A stretch of DNA of 64,000 bases, taken from NCBI GenBank assembly GCA_001689495.1, contig LUJS01000017.1, positions 24,601 through 88,600 of the forward strand. The letters are read 5' to 3'. The notes under the pieces are model-generated. The model was not told the DNA's origin. It saw nothing but the letters and a program-made list of their open reading frames with translations, and made no database searches. Source of the stretch: Bacteroidales bacterium M8 (GTDB taxonomy: Bacteria; Bacteroidota; Bacteroidia; Bacteroidales; Muribaculaceae). Below are positions 19,901-26,237 of the stretch, one piece after another. Numbering within the stretch: the stretch's first letter is position 1; the number at the start of each line of letters is the position of its first letter. Both the position numbers and the translations under genes were made by a program.

Positions 19901-21115
19901 AACAATAGCTTTCTTGACGAGGAACCTTTTGTCAGATACATGGAGGTACTGAACAGTTCGCTGCTCAAGCTTAATGACTCTGCACTGCGCAGCCAGCTAC
20001 CATCCGACGAGGAATATCTGAGAATCAAGGACTATTATCATTCTCTGATAGGGAATGACTGGGAATCTATAGACAATTATCTCAAACTGCTTGAGACAGC
20101 CCGGGGTGACCGACACCTGCAGTACGGCCACAGGCTCATAGCCGTGACAAGATACTGCTATGAAAAAAACAACAAAACGCACAAGGCTTCGTACACGTCA
20201 ATGCCAGAAGAACGCAAGAATGAGTATGTGGCCCAACTGCGCTTACTTGCTGACCAGTTCAAGGACATTCAGGCATGCGAAGAACTATTCAAGATATATA
20301 GATACAACTCTGCGGAAGAATTTGGCAAATCTGAGGCAGACACATACCTGAATAAATGGGAATCTCTTGCCAGAGAGAAAGGAGACAGCACCTCGTTGCT
20401 AAGAGCATTGTTCTATCAGTACGTCTCATGCGCGGCAAGGCTCATAATAACCGATGAAGCCGATAGAGCATTGTCAAAGAGGTATCTTGACTATCGTGAA
20501 GAGTGCCGCGAACTGATAAGGATTCTTCCCAACAGCCGATATACCCCTATTGTATATCTTGGAAACGAAGACATTCACAACTGGCGAACGCTGCTTGATC
20601 CGGACGAGGCCATAGATCGTGACAACAACAATAATGTACGATACATCAAGAATCGTTGTCGTATTGTAGAGTCTCTTGTCGTTGGCATCAACGAGTCTCA
20701 GGGCGACTGCGAGTCAGGAATGCTTACCAAGATCTCGTTCTCAAGAAAAGGACGCAACATATTCACCTCAGACATCGGCAAAACAAAGATCAAGGGCATA
20801 ATAGGATTCCGCCTCAATGGTCCCGGGCTATACAACCCCGATACCAATATGACGGACAATATCATCGTTGAGCCGACAGAAGACAGGCATCAACAGCCCG
20901 AGACAACATCAAGTGTCATGAAACCCGAGAGTGACGTCAATACGATAACCGCGTCTAAAGAGACTGATGGAAAAAATCTCCAAGCAAAAAATGCAGAGCC
21001 TGAGGTTTTCCGTATTGAGACGCCGGTGGTAACTGCGCCCAAAATTATCGGAAAAATTGATCTTGACAATATCAAAAGCAAAAGCAGACCTTCAAATAAG
21101 GGTAACCATAAATAA
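16994..21115 (+). CDS. Large STAND-type ATPase resembling the SAMD9 family; probable defence protein
   Basis: This 1373-residue cytoplasmic protein has no signal peptide. Residues 1-200 are helical and unassigned and include an R-x4-H motif (Arg124-His129, RERQGH). Residues 205-330 form an alpha/beta segment (DWRVILDCGKEDGQ near 232, TNWFFVFGRKPGE near 272) that resembles the Rossmann/SIR2-like domain of SAMD9 proteins. A variant P-loop MQQPGAGGTTVARRIAYDL sits at about 476-494 and a Walker B-like RRLLVIADD near 535. The C-terminal half looks like helical repeats (TPR-like, about 800-1250). It is followed by a small beta domain ending IIGFRLNGPGLYNPD, similar in pattern to the SAMD9 OB fold. 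The gene is AT-richer than its neighbours and stands alone, which suggests horizontal transfer. The family assignment rests on motif pattern and domain order, not on a search. Confidence 0.7.
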   Translation: MATRPKYDDRLSQLKEKIENLSQEIYSNGTPKWKDLDTNLRFIIEHIMGLIIFDLCGEADGETRQYDKNGKNGKTLYSGDLIKATKKALTDKRVTNSNLWDDMFDRLSEHNPNSHGTAISGPERERQGHGNVLESLKIISEILTERLPKETEYSTEFISDLSSIGNQFLMFESHLSASEHDPELIAKFENTIKNAVNRPDLPGEADWMYVLILPTGTDKDFSKIFKVIKNTDWRVILDCGKEDGQYFKEYMESVSDHLNNIAITKSLSSTLTNWFFVFGRKPGENKADARNILRKINGDRFSKRNLFVIDASGNISKAVSSLETLWEMCRTDDVRQLYRTTVVVSTKADELSERLKEDSYEDVTCVDPQMNISEFIRIAYCKRELPALDIPDMEQLSKSEINDCSNVGIRFLESDPGDKAKTDIYDDFYSGRQITTSELETDCDVTPRGSRNAYNKFIEDIRHCLTGADCERFEIMQQPGAGGTTVARRIAYDLRESVTNVQVLPVFIHKYVPTKTVDMLTKLAMYPGTRPRRLLVIADDKEISSEYLLTIYSKMNQSGKSMVFVYIKHTHDLTEKSGKNRLSLVSELRSEEDRLFEDKFRKIFSQRMSQSDVNKTIAGIRSTPAGHNIQMIDYPYAFNEKIINRGNSLPQLSYVSEWFKKLESTELKDLCGFTAFVYNFTASRPLNRYTLDKVWRKSGILTLEDGYPSDQRDILDRLLKPTAEHGEKLSTSRYYAPRYSAFAPSILEQWNATWKDSLSDISIRFIELLPDTLDEDEHNLVIDLFIQQSKNDYRGQDKGERFRVELKDRFSVLIGWILKGSDGFQGAKRVFEALIDKYPDDVFYKLHYARLLFENARNNNADIDDRDMNEAGRLIEEALADDMATYADDFYHIKGMYWRRKAEMTIDKSANSPMSSESDLYEYVDTALEAFEQCNNISRGTNPYGYMSAVQLIRMTIEGVRHARGISKNNNSFLDEEPFVRYMEVLNSSLLKLNDSALRSQLPSDEEYLRIKDYYHSLIGNDWESIDNYLKLLETARGDRHLQYGHRLIAVTRYCYEKNNKTHKASYTSMPEERKNEYVAQLRLLADQFKDIQACEELFKIYRYNSAEEFGKSEADTYLNKWESLAREKGDSTSLLRALFYQYVSCAARLIITDEADRALSKRYLDYREECRELIRILPNSRYTPIVYLGNEDIHNWRTLLDPDEAIDRDNNNNVRYIKNRCRIVESLVVGINESQGDCESGMLTKISFSRKGRNIFTSDIGKTKIKGIIGFRLNGPGLYNPDTNMTDNIIVEPTEDRHQQPETTSSVMKPESDVNTITASKETDGKNLQAKNAEPEVFRIETPVVTAPKIIGKIDLDNIKSKSRPSNKGNHK

Positions 21116-21125
21116 AACTAACTAT

Positions 21126-21557
21126 ATGAAACGCAATTTTCCTGTCGGGGTGCTTGCCGGCGTGGGGCTTTTTATGACTCTTGCCTCGTCGTGTGCCTCG
21201 GGCGGACGCAATGAGTTGGTAGGCGAGTGGAACATCAAGGCTTATGCCAATCCGTTCATGTCGTCGGTCAATCTCACTCAGGTTCCGGCCGGCGAGACAT
21301 ATACCGTGAGGTTCGACGAGTCGGGATTGTTTTCAATCACCACTGACTGCAACACCATTTCGGGGCAATATTCCGCCTCGGGCTCGGACTTGGAGTTCAT
21401 CAATCCGGCGGCGACCGAGATGGCGTGCGAGCACGAGATGGTCGAGCGCAGCATAGGCTCGACGCTTCCGGCAATAGTGTCCTTTGACCTGAGGCCTGAC
21501 TCGACACTACAACTCAAGGCCCGTCAGGGCAATGTGCTGATAGAGCTGACGCGATGA
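21126..21557 (+). CDS. META domain-containing lipoprotein (HslJ-like)
   Basis: The 143-residue product begins with a lipoprotein signal peptide (MKRNFPVGVLAGVGLFMTLA, then SSCASGG). It continues with a META-domain pattern: LVGEWNIKAY, then FDESGLFSITTDCNTISGQY, then FINPAATEMACEHEMVER. META proteins are small envelope proteins linked to stress or metabolite tolerance; the exact role is unknown. The ATG at 21126 is chosen because it gives a proper signal peptide, while the longer frame would overlap the preceding STAND gene. The stop overlaps the next gene by four bases. Confidence 0.82.
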   Translation: MKRNFPVGVLAGVGLFMTLASSCASGGRNELVGEWNIKAYANPFMSSVNLTQVPAGETYTVRFDESGLFSITTDCNTISGQYSASGSDLEFINPAATEMACEHEMVERSIGSTLPAIVSFDLRPDSTLQLKARQGNVLIELTR

Positions 21558-21790
21558 TAAGGATAGGCAGATACAGACTGGGATTCGCACAGGCGTCGAT
21601 GATCGTTGTCTTTGTCGTGCTGAGTGTCTGTGCCGTCGTGGCCGCCTGTGCGCAGGACCGTCCCGAATATCCGGTGCCTCTCGCCGACAGGATTGTCGTC
21701 AACGAGCTGATGGCGCTCTTCGCCACGCTCGCCTACGGCATAGTCTCACACTTTGCCCTCGCCCTGATAGACAGGTTCAGGAATAGCTGA
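21554..21790 (+). CDS. Small two-helix membrane protein
   Basis: The 78-residue product has two hydrophobic segments (about residues 15-33 and 50-70) and a basic N-terminus. I do not recognise a family. It overlaps the META lipoprotein gene by four bases and the following DUF5131 gene by one base (TGATG), so the three are probably one operon. Confidence 0.55.
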   Translation: MIRIGRYRLGFAQASMIVVFVVLSVCAVVAACAQDRPEYPVPLADRIVVNELMALFATLAYGIVSHFALALIDRFRNS

Positions 21791-22517
21791 TGCTGATGTG
21801 GAATCCGTGGCACGGATGCCACAAGATAAGCGAGGGTGCAGGCACTGCTATGTCTATCGCGAGGATGCCGCCTTCGGTGCCGCCCGGCCATCGAACGAGG
21901 TGCGCAGGACGGCATCGTTCGACTTGCCGCTCAGACGCGACCGTCGGCGCAACTGGAAGTACCCGTCGGGCACCGAGTTCGCGCTCTGCTTCACGTCCGA
22001 CCTGCTGATAGAGGAGGCCGACGGATGGCGCGACGGGATATGGGAGATTATACGCCGGCGCAGGGACTGCAGTTTCTTTTTCTTCACCAAGCGCATCGAG
22101 CGCCTCGACCGGTGCCTCCCGCCCGACTGGGGCGACGGCTATGACAACGTGACCGTGGGATGTACCGTCGAGAATCAGGACCGCGCCGACCGGCGCCTGC
22201 CGTTGTTCATGACGTTGCCCCTCAGACACAGGCTCATCATCGTGGCCCCCATGCTCGAGCGCATCGACCTCACCCCCTATCTCGACCCCGAGCTGATCGA
22301 AGAGGTATCGGTGGGTGGCGAATCGGGCAAACATGCCCGTCCGCTCGACTTCGAATGGGTCACCGACCTGCACCGCCAGTGCCGCGAGGCAAGGGTGCCA
22401 TTCTGTTTTCATCAGACTGGGTCATATCTCATCAAGGACGGACGCCTGCACCGCATCCCGCGCGAACACCAGCACTCACAGGCCCGCAAGGCGGGACTGA
22501 ATACTCGAACGATTTGA
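21790..22517 (+). pseudogene. DUF5131 (phage Gp37/Gp68-like) gene with a frameshift
   Basis: DUF5131 proteins begin with a tryptophan/cysteine block of the form WNPWHGCxKxSxGCxxCY. Here the first frame reads MLMWNPWHGCHKISEG and then goes out of frame. The frame that continues the family (CRHCYVYREDAAFG, then KYPSGTEFALCFTSDLLIEE, FFFFTKRIERL, VTVGCTVENQ and VGGESGKHARPLDFEW) is shifted by one base. One missing base at about 21836 (GAGGGTGCAGG where GAGGGNTGCAGG would keep the frame) explains this. The break lies inside the Cys motif thought to bind a metal cluster. It could be a real mutation or an assembly error. The function of the family is not well established. Confidence 0.75.
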
Positions 22518-22567
22518 AACATAACTCGATCAAGCTTGTATATCCGACAATTGATTGAGAAAAAAGT

Positions 22568-22598
22568 TTGTCGGGATTGAATTTTATCGTAACTTTGC
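22568..22598 (+). promoter_or_regulatory. Bacteroidetes-type promoter upstream of lipoprotein gene
   Basis: TTTG at 22568-22571 is followed after 19 bases by TAACTTTG at 22591-22598, matching the -33/-7 consensus well. The lipoprotein gene starts at 22708, leaving a leader of about 100 bases. Confidence 0.7.
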
Positions 22599-22707
22599 CG
22601 CGCGTTCGTAGGACGGTAACAGATACCGATTCCTACACTACCCTAACATTCGAGCAAATACCAATAAATAATAGTAATTTTCTAAACCATCTCATTAGAT
22701 TTCTTCT

Positions 22708-23541
22708 ATGAAACACTTAAACTACTGCCTTACGATGGTCGTAATGGCAATGACGCTGTTGGTCTCGGCCTGTGGCGACGACAAGGACGATGATGTTTCT
22801 CCCGACATCAAACCGACAGACATTATCATGGGAGCTAAAATTGTTTCGGTTTCGGACAACTGGCTAACCGATGGACAAACAATTCAGGTGACCGTTTCTG
22901 CACTGGATTATTCGACGACAACGAATGCAAAGCTGACATCCATCAAAATCGAAAAAGACGGAAACACACTGAAGACAGCTCCTTTTAAACTGAATTCTTC
23001 AATCGACATCAAGGCTGATAACTGGAGCCACGGAGAAAACACCATCAATGTTCTGGCCGTATTCAAAGCAGGTAATGATGAAATTGAGATAAACATCAGC
23101 TCATTCAGCCTGATAGTATTCAACGAGCTTCCAAAATATGATATTGAAGGGAACTACAACGAAGAAATCAAGTGGGTCGCATCCAATGGTGAAAAATTAG
23201 ATAAATACTTTGAGTTGGTAAGCAAAAATCACATTTTTGATGCTGATGTTAATATCAAATGGATTGCTTCAAATGGAGAATCATTCAGCTACTCATTTTT
23301 CCCTTCAAAAAATCCGTCTTTTCACATAAATCAGGATGCAACCAACTTCAATGCCAAAATCACAAAAGAAGAATTGCATTGGCATACATTTGACGGACCT
23401 TCCGAGCAACTTATAGCAGAAGATAAATTGAATTATCCGGTAATCCTATATGGGAACTTTACCGTTGTCGGCACTCACGAAAACATTGCTATTTCCGAGG
23501 ACTGCACGATAACTTTTAAATTCGTCAAAGAAAAAAAATAA
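22708..23541 (+). CDS. Hypothetical lipoprotein with Ig-like pattern
   Basis: The 277-residue product has a lipoprotein signal (MVVMAMTLLVSACGDDKDDD) with an acidic stretch after the lipidated Cys, which in Bacteroidetes often marks surface lipoproteins. Residues 40-140 have a beta-sandwich pattern (VSDNWLTDGQTIQVTVSALD). In the second half a short repeat is visible: EIKWVASNGEKLDKYF and NIKWIASNGESFSYSF. No family is recognised. The gene is AT-rich, and the first multi-hairpin repeat follows its stop codon by about 25 bases. Confidence 0.7.
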   Translation: MKHLNYCLTMVVMAMTLLVSACGDDKDDDVSPDIKPTDIIMGAKIVSVSDNWLTDGQTIQVTVSALDYSTTTNAKLTSIKIEKDGNTLKTAPFKLNSSIDIKADNWSHGENTINVLAVFKAGNDEIEINISSFSLIVFNELPKYDIEGNYNEEIKWVASNGEKLDKYFELVSKNHIFDADVNIKWIASNGESFSYSFFPSKNPSFHINQDATNFNAKITKEELHWHTFDGPSEQLIAEDKLNYPVILYGNFTVVGTHENIAISEDCTITFKFVKEKK

Positions 23542-23566
23542 ATAACGAGCATCCTCTATTATCCCA

Positions 23567-23680
23567 AATGCGTCCGCAGGACGCGGATTTATCAGTAACC
23601 GGGCTACGCCGTAGCTTGCGTAGGCGTGCCCGGCTTGGAAAAACCTCCAAGAATGGCGTCCGAACGGACGCCGGTTTACG
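23567..23680 (+). repeat. Multi-hairpin repeat element, copy 1
   Basis: A 114-base unit made of four hairpins: GCGTCC-GCA-GGACGC; a longer one between CCGGGC and GCCCGG; a short variable one (TTGGA, loop, TCCAA); and GGCGTCC-GAAC-GGACGCC. An inverted copy lies at 24592-24694, on the other side of the ankyrin lipoprotein gene. Sequence is nearly identical outside the variable hairpin. It may act as a terminator or as a REP-like dispersed element. Confidence 0.85.
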
Positions 23681-23718
23681 GGTTTGGAGAGAATAGATGA
23701 TAGCCATATTATCTAATT

Positions 23719-23763
23719 AATGAGGCTGTGTCGTAATTAAGTTTTTTACGGCATAGCCTCATT
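23719..23763. repeat. 18-bp-arm hairpin resembling paired IS ends
   Basis: Arms at 23719-23736 and 23746-23763 pair with two mismatches (AATGAGGCTGTGTCGTAA against its near complement). The GAGGCTGTGTC core is like the ends of some insertion sequences, so this may be a solo remnant or a terminator. It precedes the promoter of the ankyrin gene. Confidence 0.55.
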
Positions 23764-23790
23764 GACTATCAGATATTTTAGCTAAATTTG
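23762..23790 (+). promoter_or_regulatory. Promoter of the ankyrin lipoprotein gene
   Basis: TTG at 23762-23764 and TAAATTTG at 23783-23790 are 18 bases apart, close to the Bacteroidetes -33/-7 arrangement. The gene starts at 23837. The -33 element lies in the right arm of the preceding hairpin. Confidence 0.5.
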
Positions 23791-23836
23791 CCATAGTTGG
23801 CACCAATATGCATCTGACTAATTAGTGAGTTAGTAA

Positions 23837-24586
23837 ATGAGAAAATTATTTATAGTCTATTTATCCATGTTCATCATTCTTATGTGCTCATGCCATAGGA
23901 ATAAAACATTTCATAGCATCGACACATTTAGAGATACACCGGTCTGGCAACTTGCACAATTTGTTCGCTCACAAGATACAATACAAATGCGGCAATTAAT
24001 AGAAGCCAATCCTTCAATCAATATTGATCACGAGGATTCAAAATACCATAAGAATTTGCTTATATGGGCCATATTTAATGGCCGCCATGATTCCGCTGAA
24101 GCGCTATTACGCATGGGCGCCGACCCGAATTTCACTTCATTTGATGGGACTACGCCTCTTATTTATGCATCCAAGTATATGGATTCCAATTATAAAAGTG
24201 ATGTTAGATATATTGCCACACTTCTTCAATTTGGAGCAGATCCCAATAAAATAACAAGGGATTCTGTTACGGGATTGGAAAGAAACGCTTTAAATGCAGC
24301 AGCAGTAACGTCTATTGAAAATGTGAAGTATCTAATAGAAATCGGTGGGGCAGATCCCCTTATAAAGGTTAATAATATATCACCTGTAGAAGAAGCCGTT
24401 ATACAGAATCAGTTGGAGATTGTGGATTATCTTGTGTCCTCTTTTGAAATTTCATTGCACATACCTTCAGGAACATACGGTGGCGGTAAAACGGTGCTTG
24501 ACATACTGATGGATAAAACATATCCCCGGAATAGCGATCTTTACACATTACAACAAAAATTAATTAAAATGTCCCCAGTCTCGTAA
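23837..24586 (+). CDS. Ankyrin-repeat lipoprotein
   Basis: The 249-residue product has a lipoprotein signal peptide (MRKLFIVYLSMFIILMCSCH) followed by three to four ankyrin repeats. The clearest are NLLIWAIFNGRHDSAEALLR with MGADPNF, then TPLIYASKY with LLQFGADPNK, and ALNAAAVTSIENVKYLIEIG. Ankyrin repeats mediate protein binding, here presumably in the periplasm or at the surface. The gene is very AT-rich, has its own promoter, and is bracketed by two inverted copies of a multi-hairpin repeat. Together these suggest a separately acquired unit. Some such proteins act as immunity proteins, but no toxin gene is adjacent, so that remains open. Confidence 0.82.
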   Translation: MRKLFIVYLSMFIILMCSCHRNKTFHSIDTFRDTPVWQLAQFVRSQDTIQMRQLIEANPSINIDHEDSKYHKNLLIWAIFNGRHDSAEALLRMGADPNFTSFDGTTPLIYASKYMDSNYKSDVRYIATLLQFGADPNKITRDSVTGLERNALNAAAVTSIENVKYLIEIGGADPLIKVNNISPVEEAVIQNQLEIVDYLVSSFEISLHIPSGTYGGGKTVLDILMDKTYPRNSDLYTLQQKLIKMSPVS

Positions 24587-24591
24587 ACCGG

Positions 24592-24694
24592 CGTCCGTTC
24601 GGACGCCATTCATAGTGTATTTCACTTCCGGGCACGCCTACGCAAGCTCCGGCGTAGCCCGGTTACTGATAAATCTGCGTCCTGCGGACGCATT
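24592..24694 (-). repeat. Multi-hairpin repeat element, copy 2 (inverted)
   Basis: Reverse-complement copy of the unit at 23567-23680. The three constant hairpins are conserved almost base for base. The variable hairpin differs in sequence (AGTG, loop, CACT) but is still self-complementary, so structure is kept while sequence changes. Confidence 0.85.
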
Positions 24695-24730
24695 GGGGTG
24701 AAGCGAGAATAGCAATAAAATAAACATATT

Positions 24731-24836
24731 GGCTGTCTGCACGGCTCAGACGCAGGTCATACTGTGTTTGAGCCAAATTTTTATGCCAAGGCAGCCACTC
24801 GGAGAGCTAAACCTTTCCTTGTGGAAAGATGTTTTT
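24731..24836 (+). ncRNA. Candidate structured RNA of unknown class
   Basis: An outer 8-bp stem (GGCTGTCT at 24731-24738 with AGGCAGCC at 24789-24796) encloses a 13-bp hairpin with a 6-base loop (24743-24755 with 24762-24774, including G-U pairs). A terminator-like hairpin CTTTCC-TTGT-GGAAAG at 24813-24828 with a following T run ends the element. No reading frame of note occupies it. It could be a small RNA or the leader of the GlsB-like gene 86 bases downstream. I could not match it to a known riboswitch. Confidence 0.5.
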
Positions 24837-24838
24837 TC
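24813..24838 (+). terminator. Rho-independent terminator
   Basis: CTTTCC-TTGT-GGAAAG stem at 24813-24828 is followed by a T-rich tail (TTTTTT at 24832-24837). It closes the structured RNA candidate. Confidence 0.65.
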
Positions 24839-24921
24839 TAAGTAAACTGAAAGTTTAACCCCCGGGTGGTTGTGCGGCGGTCCAATGCCCACCGTCAGGC
24901 GCCTGTAACATTGTTTTTATT

Positions 24922-25179
24922 ATGAGTTTTCTCTGGTTCATCATCATCGGTATTCTTGCCGGCTTCGTGGCAGGCAAGCTGATGCGCGGAGGCGGTTTCG
25001 GCCTCATCGTAAACCTCATTGTCGGCATCATCGGCGGCGTTCTCGGCGGATGGGTCTTCGGACTCTTCGGCATTACCACCAGCAGCATCATCGGCAGTCT
25101 TATCACCTCGGTCGTTGGTGCCGTGATACTGCTCTGGATTCTCGGCCTGATAAGCCGTTCGGTCAACGGCGGCAAATAG
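24922..25179 (+). CDS. GlsB/YeaQ/YmgE-family stress-associated membrane protein
   Basis: The 85-residue product is almost entirely hydrophobic and glycine-rich, with three membrane segments. It shows the family pattern IIIGILAGFVAGKLMRGGG followed by GIIGGVLGGWVFG. Members are small inner-membrane proteins induced by stress; their molecular role is unknown. The ATG at 24922 gives the usual family length. A strong terminator follows the stop. Confidence 0.88.
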   Translation: MSFLWFIIIGILAGFVAGKLMRGGGFGLIVNLIVGIIGGVLGGWVFGLFGITTSSIIGSLITSVVGAVILLWILGLISRSVNGGK

Positions 25180-25203
25180 CCGCCGCCCGGCCCAAAAAGA
25201 CAC

Positions 25204-25247
25204 TCCCCTGCCCCGTCCTCGTCAGGACGCCGCAGGGGATTTTTCTT
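25204..25247 (+). terminator. Rho-independent terminator after the GlsB-like gene
   Basis: Outer stem TCCCCTGC/GCAGGGGA (25204-25211 with 25232-25239) and inner stem GTCCT/AGGAC are followed by TTTTT. This separates the stress gene from the ATPase operon. Confidence 0.8.
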
Positions 25248-25251
25248 GCAC

Positions 25252-25287
25252 TGTGACACGATTTGATACACCCGGTCTGTAATTTTG
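25252..25287 (+). promoter_or_regulatory. Promoter and WYL-type operator of the ATPase operon
   Basis: TGTGACA-CGATT-TGATACA at 25252-25270 is an imperfect inverted repeat. Its right half and 5-base spacer length match the operator before the WYL gene at 27852-27872. Exactly eight bases separate TGATACAC from the -7 element TAATTTTG at 25280-25287, the same as at the WYL gene. No consensus -33 lies at the usual distance; the operator occupies that place. This fits control by the WYL protein, perhaps as an activator. Confidence 0.65.
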
Positions 25288-25292
25288 CAGAC

Positions 25293-25325
25293 ATGAAACG
25301 GCTACCGGACATATCACCGATATAA
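25293..25325 (+). other. Short open reading frame in the operon leader
   Basis: An 11-codon frame (MKRLPDISPI then stop) begins almost at the predicted transcription start and ends 30 bases before the ATPase gene. It may be chance or a leader peptide affecting translation. No further evidence is visible. Confidence 0.2.
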
Positions 25326-25355
25326 GTCGGCCGAAGGCAAGAGAGTACGACGAAT

Positions 25356-26237
25356 ATGGACGAAGACACAAGGATCCCCGGCATAGTGAGGATGTGCGAC
25401 TTGGAGTTCGACAAGTCGCTGTTCGTGAATTTCGACACCGACACGGTGCTGGACCGTCTGCTATGCAGCTATAACGGATTGCCCAAAGGGGTGAACTACA
25501 TGATAATAGGTGACCCCGGGTCGGGCAAGACAACCATCGTGCTCGACATGTTGGCCAATATCATGAACCGCTATCCCGAGGCCCGCATACTGTTTGTCAG
25601 CGCCGAGATGAACGAGATTGACCTCGCCGTCTATGTGCACCGCTATCCCAAATTCAAGTATATCGACATCATGTTCATCGAGAGTGATTTTTCGGACAAC
25701 GACCACTCGCACAACCTCACCGAAATCGAGGCCATACTCGACCTCGGCTGGGACATCGTGGCGATAGATTCATTCCACGAGCTTCAGGGCATAATCAAGG
25801 ATGAAGAGAACTTCAGGATGAAGGAGGCAGAAAACAGATTGCTGGCAATGATAAAGCGCAACAACAAGGCACAGAACAGGAGAGGCATCAACACGACATT
25901 CCTGACGATACAGCAGGTGACTAAATCGGGCAACTTCATCGGCTCGAACCGACTGAAGCACAGCATAACGGCCATGATGGAACTGCGATTCGACAATCCG
26001 CGCAACGTATTCTCAGACCGATATGTGGTCTTCTCCAAGCACCGCCGCGGAGACGTGGGCGTGCGCCTGTACTATGACCTCAGCACCACGGGCGACGTGC
26101 GGTTTGACAGCGAGAGGTTTGAGAAGGATGCCCGAATACGCCGCATGCAGGCCGAAGTGGCCAACAGCCTGCGCCAATATGCCGATCGTTTCGACGAACT
26201 ATTTTCCAACCCCCAAAATACAGAAATGCAGCCATGA
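25356..26237 (+). CDS. RecA/RadA/DnaB-like P-loop ATPase
   Basis: The 293-residue product has the RecA-type ATPase core. The Walker A motif GDPGSGKT is at residues 52-59, in the context MIIGDPGSGKTTIVLDMLAN. It is followed by ILFVSAEMNEIDLAVYVHRY, a Walker B region WDIVAIDSFHEL, and TTFLTIQQVTKSGNFIGSN, a pattern typical of RadA and DnaB-like ATPases acting on DNA. It lacks the N-terminal zinc finger and the C-terminal Lon-like domain of true RadA. A C-terminal segment is helical. The stop overlaps the following gene (ATGA), forming an operon with a DUF932-like and a PLD-like protein. A role in DNA processing during stress or defence is inferred. Confidence 0.82.
   Translation: MDEDTRIPGIVRMCDLEFDKSLFVNFDTDTVLDRLLCSYNGLPKGVNYMIIGDPGSGKTTIVLDMLANIMNRYPEARILFVSAEMNEIDLAVYVHRYPKFKYIDIMFIESDFSDNDHSHNLTEIEAILDLGWDIVAIDSFHELQGIIKDEENFRMKEAENRLLAMIKRNNKAQNRRGINTTFLTIQQVTKSGNFIGSNRLKHSITAMMELRFDNPRNVFSDRYVVFSKHRRGDVGVRLYYDLSTTGDVRFDSERFEKDARIRRMQAEVANSLRQYADRFDELFSNPQNTEMQP

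Noticed and set aside
23567..24694. The hairpin repeats as a CRISPR array
   Set aside because: There are only two copies, inverted and separated by a gene; no spacers and no cas genes.
25356..26237. Annotation as RadA itself
   Set aside because: The protein lacks the N-terminal zinc finger and the C-terminal Lon-like domain, and is only 293 residues.
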